NCBI RefSeq assembly: GCF_016526145.1 | Contig: NZ_JADDUE010000002.1 | Span: 372,001-436,000, forward strand | DNA length: 64,000 bases | Direction: 5' to 3' | Source of the DNA: Saccharopolyspora galaxeae | GTDB taxonomy: Bacteria > Actinomycetota > Actinomycetes > Mycobacteriales > Pseudonocardiaceae | In this document: positions 51,801-58,956 of the stretch, in pieces | Position numbering within the stretch: the stretch's first letter is position 1 | Layout of the letters: each line of letters begins with the position of its first letter | Position numbers and translations under genes: made by a program | Notes under the pieces: model-generated | The model's database searches: none | The model's input: only the letters and a program-made list of their open reading frames with translations | What the model was told of the DNA's origin: nothing

Positions 51801-52110
51801 CGCCGAATCGCACGGCGCGGACTCGAACGGTGCCGAGGCGGGCGCCGACGGCTGGAACTTCGCCACCGACGACGGCTGGAAGCAGGCCGCAGCGGCGACG
51901 AGCTCCAGCCCGGAGTCGTTCACCTCTTCCGGCCTGCCGCGGCGCACGCCGAAGGCGCAGCTCGCACCCGGCAGCGCGGGCACGTTCTTCGGTGAGCAGG
52001 AGGAGCAGGACAAACCGTTCGAGCGGGACGCGAACGCGCTGCGCGGACGGCTCTCCAGCTTCCAGACCGGTGTCCAACGTGGACGCCACCGCGCACCGGA
52101 CGAGTCCTGA
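48832..52110 (+). CDS. cvnA: CvnA: conservon sensor histidine kinase-like protein
   Basis: A 1092-residue membrane protein. TM1 is at about 31-55 (VKFAAVVLVPVLFAVGLGV), an extracytoplasmic nitrate/sulfonate-sensor-like helical region runs to about 335, and TM2 is at about 338-356 (VLLLSALIAAAAVIITI). A HAMP-like stretch, a dimerisation region (SRRSQSLLERQLRLFEQLEQ, LDHLATRMRRNN) and a GHKL ATPase with N box EVMDNAANFSSP and G box DEGIGMG follow. The C-terminal 450 residues are a disordered Ser/Gly/Glu/Pro tail. In conservons CvnA controls the CvnB-C-D switch. The start is uncertain: GTG 48832, with alternatives at 48822-48825 and TTG 48733. Confidence 0.9.
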   Translation: MTTPDARTETAYEARKDVAPGRAGVRQWRNWSLPVKFAAVVLVPVLFAVGLGVSQIRWQVEQADEYNRVAEVLDTAQRVEPLTEALQAERNAAVQRTLGEDVGLAERMSNVDKTAREVDAQLGDPGEFGQLVQDRQREMHLALDKLRSARPAVQAGLAPAPQVIEGYTTAINTVLSMDRALTSTVSEPSLASTASALQDMLGLMEEVRFQQAWVLTGLEEGNLEQQAINELLGSRARLESKITDARATVARHWEKRLGATLLSPPIQQRNGLLTAIVAATMDDKPSGGYPVGTEQWNSVSDQVVALIDDGHNDLADEVRADAGKLEEDASAAAGWDSVLLLSALIAAAAVIITISRQLLGSLRALRRGALDAAENELPDAVEGIRAGGEVNEIRPLPVSTTEEVGQVARAFDEVQRQALRLAAEQAVLRHGYSESFVGVSRRSQSLLERQLRLFEQLEQDEEDPDQLSRLFQLDHLATRMRRNNENLMVLSGSDLARRFVRPTDLSDVLRAAVSEIEQYPRVVLQPPPQVKILGHTASDMVRLLAEVMDNAANFSSPDTSVTVSTYQAGDGSITVDVLDEGIGMGEAELADANAKLARVEENDLATSRRMGLFVISRLALRHGIAVRLYGGPDVEGVRSTVVVPAEHVVSTAGPPASAQPTPAQGGQRNGFAHHDMPTSGAIGAAQSAQPGASASGAATAEETAFQRNNSGVDSAETGFSTAQPDNTFNSGFFTGSGEDVAGNALPKREPSAGMFAPSQRDEETHDPGDAPTASLFTPLEIPEQQDGQDFRSDWTSSDLAWPPAIEDSATQAPSTSGDAPSPIFEEVSTQWFQPAPEPEAAPDEHAWPTGEPTGGSTADSGTAGFPGEQATGSGLPRRDPGGSAGSEPRIDESDPLGIDHLADGRNGTGGEDLGRSGAAGNGTAAAEPDSAGRSPHELSRRLADLQGGLRFGRKGPVQSQETEQEAAPETAADRQLQPRRNGGSSWITESAESHGADSNGAEAGADGWNFATDDGWKQAAAATSSSPESFTSSGLPRRTPKAQLAPGSAGTFFGEQEEQDKPFERDANALRGRLSSFQTGVQRGRHRAPDES

Positions 52111-52296
52111 GAACGCACGCCGGCGGAAAAGACTTAGGAGATGGTGTGAATGCGTTGCTCAGGTGCGGATGAGCTGCGCTGCGACGAGGAGTCCTGAACC
52201 AGGCCACTGCGGGCGCCGGTCGCGCCCGGTTCCACCGATACGGCAACACGGGGTCGTCTCGACCGGCGACTCCACTAGCAACAGCCAGGAGGTTGC

Positions 52297-52743
52297 ATGA
52301 CTCCCCAGGAGACGATGTCCCGGCGGTTCGGGTGGCTGGTCACGGACTTCACCGAGCGCGTCGCCGGTGTGGCGCACGCGATCGTGGTGTCCGCGGACGG
52401 CCTGCTGCTGACCTCGTCGGCGAAACTCCCCCCGGACCGGGCGGACCAGCTGGCCGCGGTCGCGTCCGGTCTGCTCAGCCTCACCAACGGCGCCGCCAAG
52501 TGCTTCGAGGCCGGTGAGGTGACCGAGACGATCGTCGAGATGCACTACGGCACGCTCATCCAGATGGGCATCAGCGACGGTTCGTGCCTGACGGTGCTCG
52601 CGGCACCGCAGTGCGACATGGGCCTGATCGCCTACGAGATGGCGATGCTGGTGGAGCGCGTCGGCCAGATCCTCACGCCGGAGCTGCGGCACCAGTTGCA
52701 GGGCGCCGGGAATCCGTTCTCCCCACCGGCCGCGGTGAGGTGA
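52297..52743 (+). CDS. cvnB: CvnB: roadblock/LC7 domain protein
   Basis: A 148-residue roadblock/LC7 fold protein: FGWLVTDFTERVAGVAHAIV, VSADGLLLTSSAKLP, then GSCLTVLAAPQCDMGLIAYE and MAMLVERVGQILTPELRHQL. Roadblock proteins act as GTPase regulators; in conservons CvnB associates with CvnA and the Ras-like CvnD. GGAGG lies upstream of the ATG. It follows cvnA after a 186-nt gap and precedes cvnC by 4 nt. Confidence 0.95.
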   Translation: MTPQETMSRRFGWLVTDFTERVAGVAHAIVVSADGLLLTSSAKLPPDRADQLAAVASGLLSLTNGAAKCFEAGEVTETIVEMHYGTLIQMGISDGSCLTVLAAPQCDMGLIAYEMAMLVERVGQILTPELRHQLQGAGNPFSPPAAVR

Positions 52744-52747
52744 ACCG

Positions 52748-53641
52748 ATGGACGACTCCGATTTCGGCGAACACGAGGACCGAAGACGGGACGACACGGG
52801 TCCGCAAGAGGGGCCGGAAGGCACCACGTTCGCCGATGTGATGAACGGCTTCAGCTTCGACAGCGGTCGCGGCGGCAGGCGCGGCAGGCGCAAGCGCGCG
52901 CAGCGGTCGGAGGAGCCGTCGGAACAGCCTCCGCAAGCGGGACCTGCGCAGCCGGAACAACCGCAGCAGCCGGAGCCGCCGCAGCGGCAGCAGTCGCCGG
53001 GGCCGCCGGGGCCGGGACAGGCACCGCCGCCCGGCCCGGCTCCGCAGCAGCCCGGGCCGCCTGCTCCGCCTCCGCAGCCCGGTAGGCAGCCTCCCGGGCC
53101 GCCGCCGGGTTTCCAGGCGCAGCAGCCGCCCGGCGGGTGGTCCACGGGTCCGCAGCCGCCGGTTCCGCCGCAGCCGCCACCGGACTGGGGCTCCGCGGGA
53201 CCTGCGCGCGGAGTCCCGGCCACCGGCGGGCAGCGGCCCGCGGGGCAGGAGTGGGAGCGGCCCGCGGCGGAGTGGCCTGCGCAGGACGCCGAATCGGACG
53301 TGCCGGCGGCTTCCAGCATCCGGTCCTACACCTGGACCGGGGGGCGGACCCGGTCGAACTACGAGCTTCAAATGGAAACGCTCGTGTCCACCAGCGAGTC
53401 GTACCGATCCGGCGCGGCGGGACGGATGGAACACGAGTCGATCGCCGAGTTGTGCAGGCACCCGCGGTCGGTTGCCGAGGTCGGGGCGATGCTGTCCGTT
53501 CCGATCGGGGTGGCCCGGGTGCTGCTGGCCGACATGGCTGAACTGGGGATGATCACGGTGCACCAGACTGTGACGGAAAGCGGCAGCGCACCACACATGA
53601 TGTTGATGGAAAGGGTTTTGAGTGGACTCCGTCGGCTTTAG
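52748..53641 (+). CDS. cvnC: CvnC: DUF742 protein with long Pro/Gln-rich N-terminus
   Basis: A 297-residue protein. The N-terminal 190 residues are disordered: a basic patch (GGRRGRRKRAQR), then Pro/Gln/Gly-rich sequence. The C-terminal DUF742 domain (about 195-297) reads IRSYTWTGGRTRSNYELQME, TLVSTSES, ELCRHPRSVAEVGAMLSVPI and GVARVLLADMAELGMITVHQ, with a winged-helix-like appearance. Most CvnC proteins are about 120-150 residues, so the extension is large. The 3' end overlaps cvnD by 20 nt. Confidence 0.93.
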   Translation: MDDSDFGEHEDRRRDDTGPQEGPEGTTFADVMNGFSFDSGRGGRRGRRKRAQRSEEPSEQPPQAGPAQPEQPQQPEPPQRQQSPGPPGPGQAPPPGPAPQQPGPPAPPPQPGRQPPGPPPGFQAQQPPGGWSTGPQPPVPPQPPPDWGSAGPARGVPATGGQRPAGQEWERPAAEWPAQDAESDVPAASSIRSYTWTGGRTRSNYELQMETLVSTSESYRSGAAGRMEHESIAELCRHPRSVAEVGAMLSVPIGVARVLLADMAELGMITVHQTVTESGSAPHMMLMERVLSGLRRL

Positions 53642-54257
53642 AGCTCCCCAAGCAGGCGCTCAGGGACCGCTTGCCCAGCAGCGCAGTGCCACCACCTCGG
53701 CCAAGATCGTCGTCGCCGGCGGTTTCGGGGTCGGCAAGACGACTTTCGTCGGGTCGGTCTCCGAGATCGTCCCGCTGACCACCGAGGCCGTGATGACGGA
53801 GGCCAGTTCCGGCGTCGACGACCTCGCGGCGACGCCGGACAAGACCAGCACCACCGTCGCGATGGACTTCGGCCGCATCTCGCTGGATTCGGATCTGATC
53901 CTGTACCTGTTCGGCACGCCCGGGCAGCAGCGGTTCTGGTTCATGTGGGACGACCTGGTGCGCGGTGCGATCGGTGCCGTCGTGCTGGTGGACACCCGCA
54001 GACTCGCGGATTCCTTCTCGGCCGTGGACTTCTTCGAGGATCGCGGGCTGCCCTACCTGATCGCGGTGAACTGCTTCGACGGGGAGCTGCGCCACCAGAT
54101 GGAGGAGATCCGCGAGGCGATGGCGATCGGCCCGCACGTGCCGATCGGCCCGTGCGACGCGCGGGACCAGCAGTCCACCAAGCACGCGCTGATCGCGCTG
54201 GTGCAGCACTCGATGCGGCACTGGCAGGCCAAGCAGGGCGCGCAAGCATCCCGGTGA
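53622..54257 (+). CDS. cvnD: CvnD: Ras/Arf-like GTPase of the conservon
   Basis: A 211-residue small GTPase-like protein. G1 GGFGVGKTT is at about residues 33-41; a switch-like DFGRISLDSD and G3-like FGTPGQQRFWFMWDDLVRGA follow, then G4-like AVNCFDG. Related bacterial members (MglA-like/CvnD) hydrolyse GTP and signal with roadblock partners. GTG 53622 lies inside the 3' end of cvnC, so translation is tightly coupled. It is the last gene of the operon and is followed by a strong terminator. Confidence 0.94.
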   Translation: MDSVGFRAPQAGAQGPLAQQRSATTSAKIVVAGGFGVGKTTFVGSVSEIVPLTTEAVMTEASSGVDDLAATPDKTSTTVAMDFGRISLDSDLILYLFGTPGQQRFWFMWDDLVRGAIGAVVLVDTRRLADSFSAVDFFEDRGLPYLIAVNCFDGELRHQMEEIREAMAIGPHVPIGPCDARDQQSTKHALIALVQHSMRHWQAKQGAQASR

Positions 54258-54309
54258 ACCGGTTGCGGTGACCGGGCCCGCCGCGGTTGCCGCGGTGGAA
54301 CTCCTGCGC

Positions 54310-54355
54310 GAGCGCGCCGTTCGAGCGGAAACGTTCGAGCGGCGCGCTCTTTTTT
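54310..54355 (+). terminator. Strong intrinsic terminator after the conservon
   Basis: An 18-bp stem (54310-54327 with 54332-54349, two G:U pairs) with a GAAA tetraloop, followed directly by TTTTTT (54350-54355). It begins 53 nt after the cvnD stop. It is the clearest terminator in the window. Confidence 0.96.
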
Positions 54356-54828
54356 GCGCTGTGCGGGGAAAATCTCGTGCCCGGCCGGGCGCCGGTCCCG
54401 GGCGCGGGCACTGTCCACGGTGTTCTTGACGATCTTCGGTGGACGGTGCCGCGTTCGTCCACCCGGGTATGCCGGTGCGCGCCCGCGCGGCGCGCGGTTT
54501 TTGCCTGCTGTGCGGTGACTTCCGGAGTCCGCGGACGCGGATTCCGGCTGGTCCGGCCACTTGCGCGGCACAGTCCTTTATGGAGGAAAGTGCGCAAGTG
54601 GCCGTGCCGGACCGCTGCGAAATATTCACCCAATTGAAAGAGTGCGCCCGTCGTTATCCGGCCGCTAACATTCCTCAATAGCGGCCGATGGCCGACTAAT
54701 CCCACTTCTCGACAGCGCCTGAGCGAGCTGTCGCGGCGCGCTCCCGAGATCGTTCTCGGGTGGCGGCACCGCCTTGTTCCAGGTGATTTCCCGCGTTCGA
54801 GAAGGCGATCCGACGAAAGGTGGCCATT
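54356..54828. other. Intergenic region after the conservon (about 470 nt)
   Basis: No gene recognised. It contains a perfect 8-bp inverted repeat GGCCGCTA/TAGCGGCC (54660-54667 and 54679-54686, 11-nt loop) in a locally AT-richer stretch about 145 nt before the next gene, and so a possible operator or leader hairpin for the 54829-55532 pair. Confidence 0.4.
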
Positions 54829-55287
54829 GTGGACATCGACGCGCTCTTCCAGCCGCAGTCGCGGGCGATTCGCGCCGCGGCGCGCGAGGGGTTCCGATTC
54901 CGGTGCGCGCGCGTCCCGGCGGCGCCGGTGTTGCAAGGATTCTGCGTGGTGCGAGGTGTGCTGGACGTGTTCCTCGCCAGCGCGCCCGACGACTCGGTCG
55001 CCGCCCGATATCGGGCGGCGGACCTGGAAAATCCCGAACCGCTCGCGTCGTGGCGGCGATCCGGGCCCGTGGACCAGGTGGTTCCCGCGTTGCTCGCATT
55101 ACCCGTGCACGGCGCGCGCGGTTCACCGGTGGTCCCGGAACTTCCGCGAACCCGGGATTCTTCAGCCGCAGCACCGATTCCGCCCGCAGCCGGCGACGAG
55201 GCGCACACCTGCGCGAATTTCCGTTTCCGGCGGCGTTGGCCGCGCATCCCGCAGCAACGTCGCGCGGAGCCCGGGGGTGCGCGGTGA
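54829..55287 (+). CDS. Hypothetical protein, 152 aa, first of a coupled pair
   Basis: The protein starts VDIDALFQPQSRAIRAAARE, is rich in Ala/Arg/Pro and has a low-complexity C-terminal half. No family recognised; no signal peptide, although a hydrophobic stretch VLQGFCVVRGVLDVFLA is near residue 35. GTG 54829 was chosen because GAAAGG lies 8 nt upstream; GTG 54820 overlaps that site. The stop overlaps the next start (GTGA). Coding status is supported mainly by the coupling and ribosome binding site. Confidence 0.5.
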   Translation: MDIDALFQPQSRAIRAAAREGFRFRCARVPAAPVLQGFCVVRGVLDVFLASAPDDSVAARYRAADLENPEPLASWRRSGPVDQVVPALLALPVHGARGSPVVPELPRTRDSSAAAPIPPAAGDEAHTCANFRFRRRWPRIPQQRRAEPGGAR

Positions 55288-55532
55288 ACGACAAGAAGCA
55301 CTTGCCGATGGCTTGGCACTTCGAGCGGGTGTCGGCGCGCGAGAGCTACACATTCCGCTGGGGCCGCGGCGCCGGAGTGATCACCGTGCATCGCGGCGAC
55401 GCGCGTGGTTCGCACGGTGATGACGGTTTGGTCGACACCGTGCAGGTCGGCACCGATTGGATCGATGACCAGGATGTGCGCGTGCAGGCCAAGAAATGGA
55501 TTCGGGCGAATGCGGGACGCGGTGTGCGATGA
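55284..55532 (+). CDS. Hypothetical protein, 82 aa, second of a coupled pair
   Basis: VNDKKHLPMAWHFERVSARE is followed by SYTFRWGRGAGVITVHRGDA and a C-terminal helix DWIDDQDVRVQAKKWIRANA. It looks like a small beta-rich globular domain plus helix; no family recognised. GTG 55284 overlaps the preceding stop by four bases. No signal peptide or cysteine. Confidence 0.55.
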   Translation: MNDKKHLPMAWHFERVSARESYTFRWGRGAGVITVHRGDARGSHGDDGLVDTVQVGTDWIDDQDVRVQAKKWIRANAGRGVR

Positions 55533-55799
55533 ATGCCCCGCCGTTCGGTGCAAGGTGAGCGCACCTGTCCGGCCGCGCTCACCGGCTCGCTCGATTCAAG
55601 GACGATCCACAGCAGACGGTTCCGGCGTTGCGGCTTTCCGGAAACCACGGCGAACGCGGATCCCCGGTAGCGTCGACGCCGCAGCGATGAACGCTTGTCC
55701 CCGGCCGAGCAAGTGATCGTGACGACGTTGACGCGCGAGCGCTGACCGGCGGGTTAGCGTGCGGGGAGGAGCTGCCGAGACAGTCAGGAGAGCACCTGC

Positions 55800-56687
55800 A
55801 TGAGCGTCCCGCTGCCCGACTCGTTCCGCCGCGAAACCGTCCAAGTCGGCGATGTCCGCATCAACACCCTCGTCGGGGGCGACGGCCCGCCGGTCCTGCT
55901 GCTGCACGGCTACCCGCAGACGCACCTGATTTGGCACGGGGTCGCGCCCGCGCTGGCCGAGCAGCACACCGTGGTGCTCACGGACCTGCGCGGCTACGGC
56001 GACAGCGACAAGCCAGCGGGCGGGCCGGGGCACGAGGGGTACTCGAAGCGCACGATGGCGCGGGATCAAGTGCTGGTGATGCGGGAGCTCGGCTTCGAGC
56101 GGTTCGCCGTCGCCGGGCACGACCGCGGCGGCCGGGTCGCGCACCGGATGGCGCTGGACCATCCGGACGCGGTGCGCGGGCTCGCGGTGCTGGACATCGT
56201 GCCGACGCACTACGCGTTCAGGCACGCCGACATGCATTTTGCGCTCGGCTATTACCACTGGTTCCTGCTGGCCGCTGACGATGGCGTGCCGGAGCGGCTG
56301 ATCGGTGGCGCGCCGGAGTTCTGGGTGCGCAGCCGGATCGACGCGTGGAGCGGCGACGCCGGGCTGCTCGAGCCCGCGGCCGTGGACGAGTACGTGCGGT
56401 GCTTCTCCGATCCGGCGGCGATCCACGCGTCCTGCGAGGACTACCGCGCGGCGGCCTCGGTCGACCTGGAACACGACGAAGCCGACCGCGCGAACCGCGT
56501 CATCGCGCCGTTGCTGGCGTTGTGGGGCGCGGAAGGGTTCGTGGGCGCCACTTACGACGTGCTGTCGGTGTGGCGCGGCTATGCCGACAACGTGGGCGGG
56601 GCGGCACTCCCGTCCGGTCACTACGTGCCGGAAGAAGCGCCGCAGGAGACCGCGGATGCGCTGCTGACCTTCTTCGGCAGCTTGTGA
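55800..56687 (+). CDS. Haloacetate/fluoroacetate dehalogenase-type alpha/beta hydrolase
   Basis: A 295-residue enzyme. The nucleophile is Asp108 in AGHDRGGRVAHR, with Arg109 and Arg112 positioned to bind the carboxylate; acid Asp132 is in LDIVPTH and base His274 in PSGHYVPEEAP. His153-Trp154 (YYHWF) and Tyr215 (CEDYRA) match the halide-pocket triad known from fluoroacetate dehalogenase, all at near-constant offset as I recall that family. It is predicted to hydrolyse 2-haloacetates to glycolate; a related epoxide hydrolase activity cannot be excluded. It is a lone gene with AGGAG upstream. Confidence 0.85.
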   Translation: MSVPLPDSFRRETVQVGDVRINTLVGGDGPPVLLLHGYPQTHLIWHGVAPALAEQHTVVLTDLRGYGDSDKPAGGPGHEGYSKRTMARDQVLVMRELGFERFAVAGHDRGGRVAHRMALDHPDAVRGLAVLDIVPTHYAFRHADMHFALGYYHWFLLAADDGVPERLIGGAPEFWVRSRIDAWSGDAGLLEPAAVDEYVRCFSDPAAIHASCEDYRAAASVDLEHDEADRANRVIAPLLALWGAEGFVGATYDVLSVWRGYADNVGGAALPSGHYVPEEAPQETADALLTFFGSL

Positions 56688-56690
56688 ACC

Positions 56691-57329
56691 TCAGACCATG
56701 CTGAGCAGCATCGCGCCCATGCCGATGCTCATCGCCCCGTGGCAGGCCGAGTCCCACGCCGGGTGGGTCGCGGTGGATTCCGCCAGGGCGCGACGGCCGG
56801 TGTCGACGGCGCTGGAAATCCACACCACCGACGACAGCACCAGGAAACCGGCCAGCAGCACCGAAATCGTCACGACACCGCCCGGCGGCCCTGGCGTCGC
56901 CGCGGCGGCCAGCACTCCGGACGACGGTGCGCCCATGGAGTGGTGATGATGCCCGCCGCCGGAGTCGGATCCGCCCATCATCAGCATCGGCATCGTCGCG
57001 ATCATCCACACCATGGCCGCCGACATCACGGCATGGTGGGTGTGCGCGATCCGCGCCCGCCGGGCGTGGCCGCAAGGCACCCGCAGCGCGGTCAGCACCA
57101 GGAACCACCCGGTGGCGACCGCGAACAGCGCGATCTGCGGCCCTGCGGGCACGCTCATGCCCAACGGCCAGGCCATCGCGATCATGAGCAGGCTCATCGC
57201 GAGGTGGCTGATCGAGCTGAGCCGGTCCGGCCACCCACCGGCCGGGCGGGCGGCGCGGAATCCGCACCACACCGCGGTCAGCGTGAACAGCACGGTCAGG
57301 ACCCAGCGCAGCAGCAACGATTCGACCAC
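56691..57329 (-). CDS. DUF5134 multi-pass membrane protein
   Basis: A 212-residue protein with about six helices (VVESLLLRWVLTVLFTLTAV, ISVLLAGFLVLSSVVWISS, ACHGAMSIGMGAMLLSMV). A His/Met-rich loop (MLMMGGSDSGGGHHHHSMGA) and other His/Met residues (HLAMSLLMIAMAWPLGM, ARIAHTHHAVMSAAMVWMIA) suggest metal contact, copper being likely from context. GTG 57329 lies 2 nt after the stop of the PepSY gene, so the two form one unit. Function of DUF5134 is unknown. Confidence 0.82.
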   Translation of the reverse strand: MVESLLLRWVLTVLFTLTAVWCGFRAARPAGGWPDRLSSISHLAMSLLMIAMAWPLGMSVPAGPQIALFAVATGWFLVLTALRVPCGHARRARIAHTHHAVMSAAMVWMIATMPMLMMGGSDSGGGHHHHSMGAPSSGVLAAAATPGPPGGVVTISVLLAGFLVLSSVVWISSAVDTGRRALAESTATHPAWDSACHGAMSIGMGAMLLSMV

Positions 57330-57331
57330 GG

Positions 57332-58720
57332 TCAGGCTCCGGTGATCCGCCGGGCGCGCAGCCCGAGCACGATGTCGACGATCAGGAAAAACAGCAGCGA
57401 AGCCCCCAGCAAGGGGACGAAGTAGGCGATGAAGGCGCCTCCGACGATGATCGGCGCGAGCACCCGGCCGGGGATCCGGCGCCACGCCCCGCGTTCCGGC
57501 AACCGGCCGAAACCGCGGGTGGGCCGCCGCAGCCACCACATCCGGTAGCCCCAGAAGATCATGCTGAGCAGGCCGAGGGCGAGCGAGGCCAGCAGCACCT
57601 GGTTGACCCAGCCGAACAGGATCCCCATGTGCGCGTCGATGCCCCAGCGCGAGAGCTTCGCCGTGAGCGGGTAGTCCGCGAACCGCACGATTCCGGTCAC
57701 GTTCCCGTTCGCCGGGTCGACGGCGATCTGGTCCTGCTGCGTCGGCCAGTGCCGCTGCACCTGCATCACGGTGTAGGCGCTGCCGGGGCCGTCGGGCGGA
57801 GTGATCTCCACGGGTCCGTTGAGCCCTTGCCCGAGCGCGACCTGGTGCACCCGGTCGACGCCCACGTCTCCGCTCGGGCCCGCGGCCGGAGCGGGTGGCA
57901 CATCGGTGGTGACTTCGGGCGTCTCCCAGGACAGCGCCGCGCGCAACGCGGTCACGTTCTCACCGGCGAACAGCGACCAGGTCAGTCCGGTCGCGGAGAG
58001 GAACAGCAGGCCGATCGCGGCCCAGATGCCCACCGCTCCGTGCCAGGACAGCACCCGCTTGCGCCCGGCGGGCCGGAACTCCGGTGCCAGCAGCAGCCGG
58101 GCGCGGCGCTCGCGGCGGCGCCGCCCGATCCACAAGGCGAGTCCGCCGAGCACCACCACCCACAACCAGCTCGCGGCGAGTTCGCTGTAGACCCGGCCCG
58201 CGTCGCCGAGGTGCAGTCCCCGGTGCAGGTTGTCGACCCAGGTGCGCAGGGGCAACGACTGGCCGTCGCCGTAGGTCTCCAAGTTCCCGCGCACTTCGCC
58301 GGTGTGCGGGTCGACGAACACCGTGCGGTGGTAGCTGTCCGAGCGGCCTGCGTCGGGCGCGAAGATGACCTGCGTCGTGTCGGTCGCGGTCGGCGCAGGG
58401 CGCACCGCGCTGAGTTCCCGGTCCGGCAGCGCCGCCTTCGCGGTGTCGATCTGCGCGGACAGCGGTGCGCTGGTCGTGGCGGCCGGAACGTGCAGCTCGT
58501 GCGCGTAGGCCCACTGCTCCAGCTGCGGGGTGAACACGTACAGCAGGCCGGTCAGCGCGGTGACGGTGAGGAACGGTGCGATGCAGATCCCGGCGTAGAA
58601 GTGCAGCCGCATGATCAGCGGGCGCAGCACCGCCCAGGTGGAACGCCCCGGCGGCACGTCCTCCGGGGCGCCGGCTTCCGGTAGCGGGTCCTGCCGCACG
58701 AGCGTCGGATCCGTCGCCAT
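57332..58720 (-). CDS. PepSY-associated transmembrane protein (PiuB-like)
   Basis: A 462-residue membrane protein with four main helices. Conserved segments include LIMRLHFYAGICIAPFLTVT, the exoplasmic PepSY-like repeats (TVFVDPHTGEVRGNLETYGD and QIAVDPANGNVTGIVRFADY), the heme/His motif WVDNLHRGLHLG and DAHMGILFGWVNQ. The family includes iron-uptake reductase PiuB and metal-linked membrane reductases. ATG 58720 was chosen (GGGAGAAG upstream) over GTG 58732. It is paired with DUF5134, and divergently oriented to the CopD-CtaG gene. Confidence 0.88.
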   Translation of the reverse strand: MATDPTLVRQDPLPEAGAPEDVPPGRSTWAVLRPLIMRLHFYAGICIAPFLTVTALTGLLYVFTPQLEQWAYAHELHVPAATTSAPLSAQIDTAKAALPDRELSAVRPAPTATDTTQVIFAPDAGRSDSYHRTVFVDPHTGEVRGNLETYGDGQSLPLRTWVDNLHRGLHLGDAGRVYSELAASWLWVVVLGGLALWIGRRRRERRARLLLAPEFRPAGRKRVLSWHGAVGIWAAIGLLFLSATGLTWSLFAGENVTALRAALSWETPEVTTDVPPAPAAGPSGDVGVDRVHQVALGQGLNGPVEITPPDGPGSAYTVMQVQRHWPTQQDQIAVDPANGNVTGIVRFADYPLTAKLSRWGIDAHMGILFGWVNQVLLASLALGLLSMIFWGYRMWWLRRPTRGFGRLPERGAWRRIPGRVLAPIIVGGAFIAYFVPLLGASLLFFLIVDIVLGLRARRITGA

Positions 58721-58956
58721 CGCTTCTCCCACCGTTCGGCGCGTGTCGTCGCACCACTAGTCGCGGGATCATCGGCATCGGTTCCCGGCCGGGAAAATGA
58801 CGTCCATCAACTGGGAACGGCCGCGCCGGTTCGGCCGTGTGCCTTGTCACGCCGCAACATCTGCCGGAACCGCGACGAACTCGCGGCCGACCCGTCCTGT
58901 GCGGCCTGCCATCTCGGGCGGCCGGTGTCGATAGGCGCAGGGAGCAGCAACCACCG

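Noticed and set aside
48562-52089. 1175-codon open frame on the minus strand opposite cvnA
   Set aside because: It is the antisense shadow of a GC-rich coding gene; it has no family motifs, while the plus strand has clear kinase motifs.
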